Assembly: GCF_000253155.1 (NCBI RefSeq)
Contig: NC_015291.1
Location: 1,831,001 to 1,895,000, forward strand
Source: Streptococcus oralis Uo5
GTDB taxonomy: Bacteria > Bacillota > Bacilli > Lactobacillales > Streptococcaceae
DNA length: 64,000 nucleotides
Direction: 5' to 3'
The position numbers and the translations under genes are program-made. The notes under the pieces are model-generated. The model was not told the DNA's origin. It worked only from the letters and a program-made list of their open reading frames with translations, and did not search any database. This document shows positions 59,677 to 64,000 of this stretch, piece after piece (position 1 is the first letter of the stretch; every line of letters begins with the position of its first letter).

Positions 59677-59709
59677 AAGGCGACTTCCAAAACGGAAATC
59701 GTCTTTTTT
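59677..59709 (+). terminator. Terminator after the DUF262-HNH gene
   Basis: GGCGACTTCC and GGAAATCGTC pair (one mismatch, one G-U) with a five-base loop, followed by TTTTTT, 10 bases after the stop. Confidence 0.82.
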
Positions 59710-59725
59710 GATATTCTCATAAATA

Positions 59726-59764
59726 CTATATGTTGTTGGTGGTGTATACTGGTATATAGTTTCC
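59726..59764 (-). repeat. Right boundary repeat of the island
   Basis: On the minus strand it begins GGAAACTATATACCAGT and matches 54621-54658 along most of its length, so the two copies are inverted. Confidence 0.7.
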
Positions 59765-59839
59765 TTGTTTTAAAGCCGATTTCCTCGTCATTATTCCATA
59801 GAAACAGCAAACACACGACTCCCCCTTTAGGCATTTTTA

Positions 59840-59848
59840 TGCTAAAAT
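59840..59848 (+). promoter_or_regulatory. hslO extended -10, likely giving a leaderless mRNA
   Basis: TGCTAAAAT (59840-59848) is an extended -10 whose hexamer ends 7 bases before the hslO ATG, so transcription should start at or next to the A of the start codon. No ribosome site precedes the ATG. Confidence 0.65.
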
Positions 59849-59855
59849 AGTAGCT

Positions 59856-60728
59856 ATGGATAAAATTATTAAAACTATATCAGAAAGCGGTTCTTTTCGT
59901 GCTTTCGTCCTTGATAGCACGGAAACCGTCCGCACTGCTCAAGAAAAACATCAAACTCAAGCCAGTTCAACTGTTGCACTTGGTCGTACCCTTATCGCTA
60001 GCCAAATTCTCGCAGCTAATGAAAAAGGAAATACCAAGCTAACGATTAAAGTTCTTGGAACCAGCTCTCTCGGTGCCATCATCACGGTCGCAGATACTAA
60101 GGGAAATGTCAAAGGCTATGTGCAAAATCCCGGTGTAGATATCAAAAAAACTGCAACGGGTGAAGTCCTAGTCGGTCCTTTTGTCGGCAATGGTCAATTT
60201 CTCGTTATCACAGACTATGGTACTGGAAATCCTTACAACTCCATGACTCCTCTCATCTCTGGAGAAATCGGTGAAGACTTGGCCTACTACCTGACAGAAA
60301 GCCAACAAACTCCTTCAGCAGTCGGCCTCAATGTTCTTTTAGACAAAGACGACAAGGTCGAAGTTGCCGGTGGTTTTCTTCTCCAAGTATTGCCAGGAGC
60401 AAAGGAAGAGGAGATTGCTCGCTTTGAGAAACGCATCCAAGAAATGCCAGCTATCTCGACTCTTCTGGAAAGCGATGACCATATCGAAGCCCTTCTCAAG
60501 GCCATCTATGGTGACGAATCCTACAAACGCCTATCTGAAGAAGAAATTCGTTTCCAATGTGACTGCAGCAAAGACCGTTTTATGAACGCTCTTGCCAGCC
60601 TTCCAAATTCAGACCTTGAAGAAATGAAAGAGGAAGACCACGGGGCAGAAATCACTTGTCAATTCTGCCAAACAACTTATAACTTTGATGAAAACGACCT
60701 GGAGGAACTCATTCGTGACAAATCTTAA
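59856..60728 (+). CDS. hslO: Redox-regulated chaperone Hsp33
   Basis: A 290-residue cytosolic holdase activated by oxidation. The C-terminal zinc/redox switch is FQCDCSKDR and [12 protein letters not shown] (four Cys near residues 234-270). ATG 59856 lacks a ribosome site; the promoter is so close that the mRNA is probably leaderless. It overlaps dusB by 14 bases. The defence island lies directly upstream. Confidence 0.96.
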   Translation: MDKIIKTISESGSFRAFVLDSTETVRTAQEKHQTQASSTVALGRTLIASQILAANEKGNTKLTIKVLGTSSLGAIITVADTKGNVKGYVQNPGVDIKKTATGEVLVGPFVGNGQFLVITDYGTGNPYNSMTPLISGEIGEDLAYYLTESQQTPSAVGLNVLLDKDDKVEVAGGFLLQVLPGAKEEEIARFEKRIQEMPAISTLLESDDHIEALLKAIYGDESYKRLSEEEIRFQCDCSKDRFMNALASLPNSDLEEMKEEDHGAEITCQFCQTTYNFDENDLEELIRDKS

Positions 60729-61695
60729 TACACCTTTTATGATTGGCAATGTTGAGATTCCCAATCGTACCGTTTTAGCACCCATGGCTGGTGTCACCAA
60801 CTCAGCCTTTCGTACTATCGCAAAAGAGCTTGGTGCAGGACTTGTTGTCATGGAAATGGTCTCTGACAAGGGAATCCAATACAACAATGAAAAAACCCTT
60901 CATATGCTTCATATCGATGAAGGCGAAAACCCCGTTTCTATCCAACTTTTTGGTAGTGATGAAGACAGCCTCGCACGCGCAGCAGAATTCATCCAAGAAA
61001 ACACCAAGACCGATATCGTTGATATCAACATGGGCTGTCCAGTTAACAAAATCGTGAAGAACGAAGCTGGCGCTATGTGGCTCAAGGATCCAGACAAGAT
61101 CTACTCTATCATCAACAAGGTCCAATCTGTCCTTGATATCCCCCTCACCGTCAAAATGCGTACAGGCTGGTCTGATCCATCCCTAGCCGTGGAGAATGCC
61201 CTCGCAGCTGAGGCTGCAGGTGTCTCTGCTCTCGCTATGCATGGCCGTACCCGCGAACAAATGTACACAGGTCACACAGACCTCGAGACCCTACACAAGG
61301 TTGCTCAAGCTTTGACCAAGATTCCATTTATCGCCAATGGTGACATCCGTACGGTACAAGAAGCCAAACAGCGTATCGAAGAAGTCGGGGCTGACGCTGT
61401 CATGATTGGTCGCGCTGCCATGGGAAATCCCTACCTCTTCAACCAGATCAATCACTATTTTGAAACAGGAGAAATTCTCCCTGACTTGACTTTCGAAGAC
61501 AAGATGAAAATTGCCTACGAGCACTTGAAACGCTTGATTAACCTCAAAGGAGAAAACGTAGCCGTTCGTGAATTCCGCGGTCTTGCTCCTCACTACCTCC
61601 GGGGAACATCTGGCGCTGCTAAACTTCGTGGAGCCATTTCCCAAGCCAGCACTCTGGCAGAGATTGAAGCCCTCTTGCAATTAGATAAAGCTTAA
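60715..61695 (+). CDS. dusB: tRNA-dihydrouridine synthase DusB
   Basis: A 326-residue FMN enzyme that reduces uridine in tRNA. The N-terminal [14 protein letters not shown] and the catalytic-Cys segment [16 protein letters not shown] are typical. I start at GTG 60715, preceded by CTGGAGGA at 60699-60706, within the end of hslO (14-base overlap), rather than at the ATG 60685 with no ribosome site. hslO-dusB is the standard streptococcal order. It ends before a strong terminator. Confidence 0.94.
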   Translation: MTNLNTPFMIGNVEIPNRTVLAPMAGVTNSAFRTIAKELGAGLVVMEMVSDKGIQYNNEKTLHMLHIDEGENPVSIQLFGSDEDSLARAAEFIQENTKTDIVDINMGCPVNKIVKNEAGAMWLKDPDKIYSIINKVQSVLDIPLTVKMRTGWSDPSLAVENALAAEAAGVSALAMHGRTREQMYTGHTDLETLHKVAQALTKIPFIANGDIRTVQEAKQRIEEVGADAVMIGRAAMGNPYLFNQINHYFETGEILPDLTFEDKMKIAYEHLKRLINLKGENVAVREFRGLAPHYLRGTSGAAKLRGAISQASTLAEIEALLQLDKA

Positions 61696-61700
61696 TACAC

Positions 61701-61736
61701 AAAAAACCGTAACTCGCTTGAGTTTACGGTTTTTTT
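61701..61736. terminator. Bidirectional terminator after dusB
   Basis: AAAAAACCGTAAACTC-type arms (61701-61714 and 61719-61734) with a short loop, flanked by A and T runs, between convergent dusB and the lipoprotein gene. Confidence 0.88.
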
Positions 61737-61761
61737 AGATACTAGGAAATCCTAGATACTA

Positions 61762-62445
61762 TTATTGAATCAAGGCAACGCTCGAAACTTTACCATCCGC
61801 ACCTGTTGTAATTTGGATGATTTTTCCTCCACCGATTTTGGCATTATACTTACCATCATCAAGAGTGTAAGAGTAGCCTCTGATAGAATAGTTTTCTTTC
61901 TTTCCATCTGCAGTTTCTACTGTGAATTGCCCTCCTGATGAAACCGTAATAGTTTCGCCATTCGCTCCCTTCCAGTTGCCTGCAGCTGCTGAGAAGTCAC
62001 CATCCACCATGGTTAAAACTCCCTTGTAGCGTTTGTTGTGTTCTGCTTGCTTGTCTTGAAGTTTGCGGTCAGTTGTTGGATCATAAGTTGACTGGTTAGA
62101 CTGTGCTTGAGAACCTTGCTGAGTTGACGGAGCCTGAGATGGAGCTGGTTGACTAGGAGTTGCTTGTTCTTGTCTTGATTCAGGGGCTGGTTTCGCTTGT
62201 GACTGATCTGCTGTTGTAGAAGACTGGTCAGAAGATGCTTGAGCTTTTTCAGATGAAGCTGAGCTTGAAGATTTTTGAGTCTTACTTTCTTTGCTAGAAG
62301 AAGCTGCTTTAGAACTTGATGATTGGCTTGTCTTTGCAGAGCTGCTGCTTTGAGTGGTTTCGTTTTTATTTCCACAAGCTCCCAGTAGCAAGGTAGAAGC
62401 CAATACAGTCGCTGCCATCAATTTGATATAGGTTTTCTTTTTCAT
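61762..62445 (-). CDS. Ser/Gln-rich lipoprotein with C-terminal beta domain
   Basis: A 227-residue lipoprotein: signal peptide with lipobox LLGAC, then about 100 residues of low-complexity Ser/Gln/Lys/Pro sequence, then a folded C-terminal domain (about 130-227) with VDGDFSAAAGNWKGANG, resembling the DUF6287-type domain of streptococcal lipoproteins. I start at ATG 62445 behind AAAGGAG. In pneumococcus this position near hslO-dusB is, from memory, occupied by other surface-protein genes. Function unknown. Confidence 0.82.
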   Translation of the reverse strand: MKKKTYIKLMAATVLASTLLLGACGNKNETTQSSSSAKTSQSSSSKAASSSKESKTQKSSSSASSEKAQASSDQSSTTADQSQAKPAPESRQEQATPSQPAPSQAPSTQQGSQAQSNQSTYDPTTDRKLQDKQAEHNKRYKGVLTMVDGDFSAAAGNWKGANGETITVSSGGQFTVETADGKKENYSIRGYSYTLDDGKYNAKIGGGKIIQITTGADGKVSSVALIQ

Positions 62446-62499
62446 TTTTCTACTCCTTTGTAACATTTTCGAAACGTTAAGAAATCTTTTTGTAATATA

Positions 62500-62528
62500 A
62501 TTGTAACATTGGGCTTTGAATCTGTCAA
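62500..62528 (-). promoter_or_regulatory. Promoter of the lipoprotein gene
   Basis: On the minus strand TTGACA (62528-62523) and TACAAT (62505-62500) with a 17-base spacer, 55 bases before the start. Confidence 0.8.
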
Positions 62529-62707
62529 CTATTTAGAGAAACTATTTTAAAAATTATTCTCTCTACTATTTTTATTCGAAATTGAAACAAAAAAATAGAA
62601 AATTTTTTAGATAAGAGTCCTATTTTTTACATCCTACTTTTATAGTCGCTTGCATTGTTCTAAAATAAAAACAGTCGCAACAGCAAAGTAACCTAATAAG
62701 GGCAAAC

Positions 62708-62739
62708 AAAGAGGTCGGGATTTTAGTCCCGACCTCTTT
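62708..62739 (-). terminator. Terminator after the Nudix-regulator gene
   Basis: AAAGAGGTCGGGA and TCCCGACCTCTTT form a perfect 13-bp stem with a six-base loop, overlapping the stop codon. A and T runs flank it. Confidence 0.88.
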
Positions 62740-63511
62740 ATTTCAATCGATAGGTTTTTCTTGGTTTCTTTTTAGGAACTCGTTTGAGTCCGACTTCTTC
62801 TACATATTCTCCGTATTTTACGAGAAAGTTATTGCTGACGATTGGGCGACCGGGGTTGATGAGATTGACCAGTTCAGTCCCTTCATAGACAGTGAACTCC
62901 TCCTCCAGTAGATAAAGGAAGGTAGGATTCCAGTCAAGTCGCCCTTGGATCCGTTTGATGGATTCTTGGATAATGGCATAATGGTCAAAGGCGAAGGCTT
63001 GCTCCTCCAGCTCGACTCCATCTAGGTAGCATTTGCCTGTCTGAAAATCGACATCTACGAAAACGACATCCTTGGCATCGTCACCTGCCTGAACAAGGTC
63101 TAAGGCACGACTAGGCAGGTACACTAAGTGAGCAATGGTCACCGTCCAACCCCGCGGATCACGCCCGGGAGTCGATACGGTCATCAATTGCTCGATTTTT
63201 TCCAAAGGTAGATCGAGATTGACTTCCTCTCTCACTTCGCGCTGACAGGCATGTGCAGCATCTTCTCCCTTGTCCATAAAACCTCCAACTAAGGCTAAAC
63301 AATTCTGATAAGGGTGAGCCTTGCGACGGATCAGCAGGAGCTTGATCTTTCCTTCGACAAAGCAGTAGGCTACCATATCCACTGTCACACTTGGTTTTTC
63401 ATATTGAGGGAGTTCCTGCTTGTAGTACCAGTCTAAAAACTCCTCCTGACTGGCATGGATTTCATAATATTCTTTTTCCGTCATCCCGGCTGGAATCTTT
63501 GTGTCTGCCAT
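62738..63511 (-). CDS. Nudix/winged-helix protein, NrtR-like regulator of NAD metabolism
   Basis: A 257-residue protein with an N-terminal Nudix domain (about 40-180) and a C-terminal winged-helix part (about 185-257), the NrtR layout. The Nudix box is GGFMDKGEDAAHACQREVRE and on to EVNL: it matches GX5EX7REUXEEXGU except that Asn replaces the final Gly, which suggests it binds rather than hydrolyses its ligand (ADP-ribose in NrtR). It follows pnuC by 1 base, fitting a role in nicotinamide riboside uptake and NAD control. Confidence 0.82.
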   Translation of the reverse strand: MADTKIPAGMTEKEYYEIHASQEEFLDWYYKQELPQYEKPSVTVDMVAYCFVEGKIKLLLIRRKAHPYQNCLALVGGFMDKGEDAAHACQREVREEVNLDLPLEKIEQLMTVSTPGRDPRGWTVTIAHLVYLPSRALDLVQAGDDAKDVVFVDVDFQTGKCYLDGVELEEQAFAFDHYAIIQESIKRIQGRLDWNPTFLYLLEEEFTVYEGTELVNLINPGRPIVSNNFLVKYGEYVEEVGLKRVPKKKPRKTYRLK

Positions 63512-63512
63512 C

Positions 63513-64000
63513 TTATGCCTCCTTTCGAACTGCCTTAGTCCATTGGTACCATCCCACTAGACTATTCAGCGTGTAAACCCAGTACATCCCTTGGATGTGG
63601 ATATTCTCACCCCACCAGAGATAAATACTAAAGAGATTGGTTGCAATCCAGAAAATCCATTGCTCACGGTAGAGACGTGTCATCAAGAGCTGTCCAACAC
63701 CATTGGTCGCATCGGTTACACTATCACGGAAAGGGCGAGCGCTATTGATACTTTGATAAGCCAAGCCCATACCAATCCAGATAATAGCAGTCAAGGCCAA
63801 GTACTTGAGCCAGTCAAGAACAGATAATTTCTTAGCTTCAAAGTGAGATTCTTCTGGCTTTTCCTGTTCATTGATACGATTGGACAGCCAAGCATAGAGA
63901 CCAATCGGCTGCATGACAAAGAAGTAAACAGTCGTCAAGACTTCTCCATAAAAAGTCGCATTCATGGCCAAGATCAAGTAGATAGCCGAGTTAATGGCCC
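63513..64000 (-). CDS. pnuC: Nicotinamide riboside transporter PnuC (5' end outside window)
   Basis: The minus-strand frame is open to the window edge, giving about 161 C-terminal residues with several membrane spans. The segments YFFVMQPIGLYAWL and TDATNGVGQLLMTRLYREQW and the IFWIATNLFSIYLWW span are typical of PnuC. The start of the protein lies beyond base 64000. Its stop is 1 base before the NrtR-like gene, so the two are probably one operon for NAD precursor salvage. Confidence 0.9.
   Translation of the reverse strand, partial: AINSAIYLILAMNATFYGEVLTTVYFFVMQPIGLYAWLSNRINEQEKPEESHFEAKKLSVLDWLKYLALTAIIWIGMGLAYQSINSARPFRDSVTDATNGVGQLLMTRLYREQWIFWIATNLFSIYLWWGENIHIQGMYWVYTLNSLVGWYQWTKAVRKEA

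Larger units (their letters stand above)
54621..59764. mobile_element. Accessory defence island bounded by imperfect inverted repeats
   Basis: Bases 54621-54658 and, inverted, 59764-59726 are similar along about 39 bases and share GGAA, CTATATACCAGT, ACACC and AACAACA. Between them are 5.1 kb of visibly AT-richer sequence with an Abi gene, a broken IS1595-type transposase with its partner ORF, and a phase-variable methyltransferase-nuclease operon. Flanking genes (glp regulator and hslO) are core. I could not find a clear target duplication. Confidence 0.6.

Overview
The window comes from a mitis-group Streptococcus chromosome, close to S. pneumoniae/S. mitis. The support is a BOX repeat, the gene content and order of the adcRCBA, dltXABCD, glpKOF, hslO-dusB and ngt/N-glycan loci, and many extended -10 promoters. 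The fusion of loci that, from memory, lie apart in pneumococcus, together with an LPxTG 5'-nucleotidase, points to a commensal relative rather than S. pneumoniae itself. That placement is inference.

Bases 1 to about 16807 are the right two-thirds of a Tn916-family conjugative transposon. The order is orf16 (cut by the window edge), orf15, orf14, orf13, the tet(M) attenuator and tet(M), orf6, orf9, orf10, orf7, orf8, xis and int. A complete Tn917-type Tn3-family transposon (8033-13298) carrying erm(B), tnpR and tnpA lies inside orf9, with 34/38 matched terminal repeats and an exact AGGTA target duplication. This is the architecture named Tn3872. The element ends just upstream of the promoter of a PadR-controlled four-gene envelope operon (16920-19773).

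From 19836 to 38328 there are a DUF4299 protein, tRNA uridine hydroxylase TrhO, two likely bacteriocin-immunity genes, an N-glycan ABC transporter, and a cytosolic set of N-glycan-degrading enzymes (GH20, ROK kinase, GH38, GH125, GH92, GH29). Together these import and dismantle host N-glycans; a consensus cre precedes the transporter. A 440-base gap after the fucosidase gene holds most of two head-to-head pairs of DnaA boxes. Next come zinc uptake (adcRCBA, with an AdcR box), a cell-wall 5'-nucleotidase, teichoic-acid D-alanylation (dltXABCD), and glycerol uptake and oxidation (glpKOF) with an Mga-like regulator.

Bases 54621-59764 form an AT-rich accessory island bounded by imperfect inverted repeats of about 39 bp. 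It holds an Abi_2/HEPN abortive-infection gene, a nonsense-broken IS1595-family transposase with an overlapping unknown ORF, and a two-gene operon of an EcoRI-family adenine methyltransferase and a DUF262-HNH nuclease. Upstream of the methyltransferase is a 55-codon ORF carrying seven 7-bp TCACAGC repeats. Only the present frame is open through a terminator-like hairpin to a TAATG overlap with the methyltransferase start. I read this as a phase-variable, attenuation-controlled restriction system, the strongest candidate for something undescribed here.

The rest (59856-64000) is core: hslO (predicted leaderless), dusB, a Ser/Gln-rich lipoprotein, a Nudix/NrtR-like regulator and the start-truncated pnuC.
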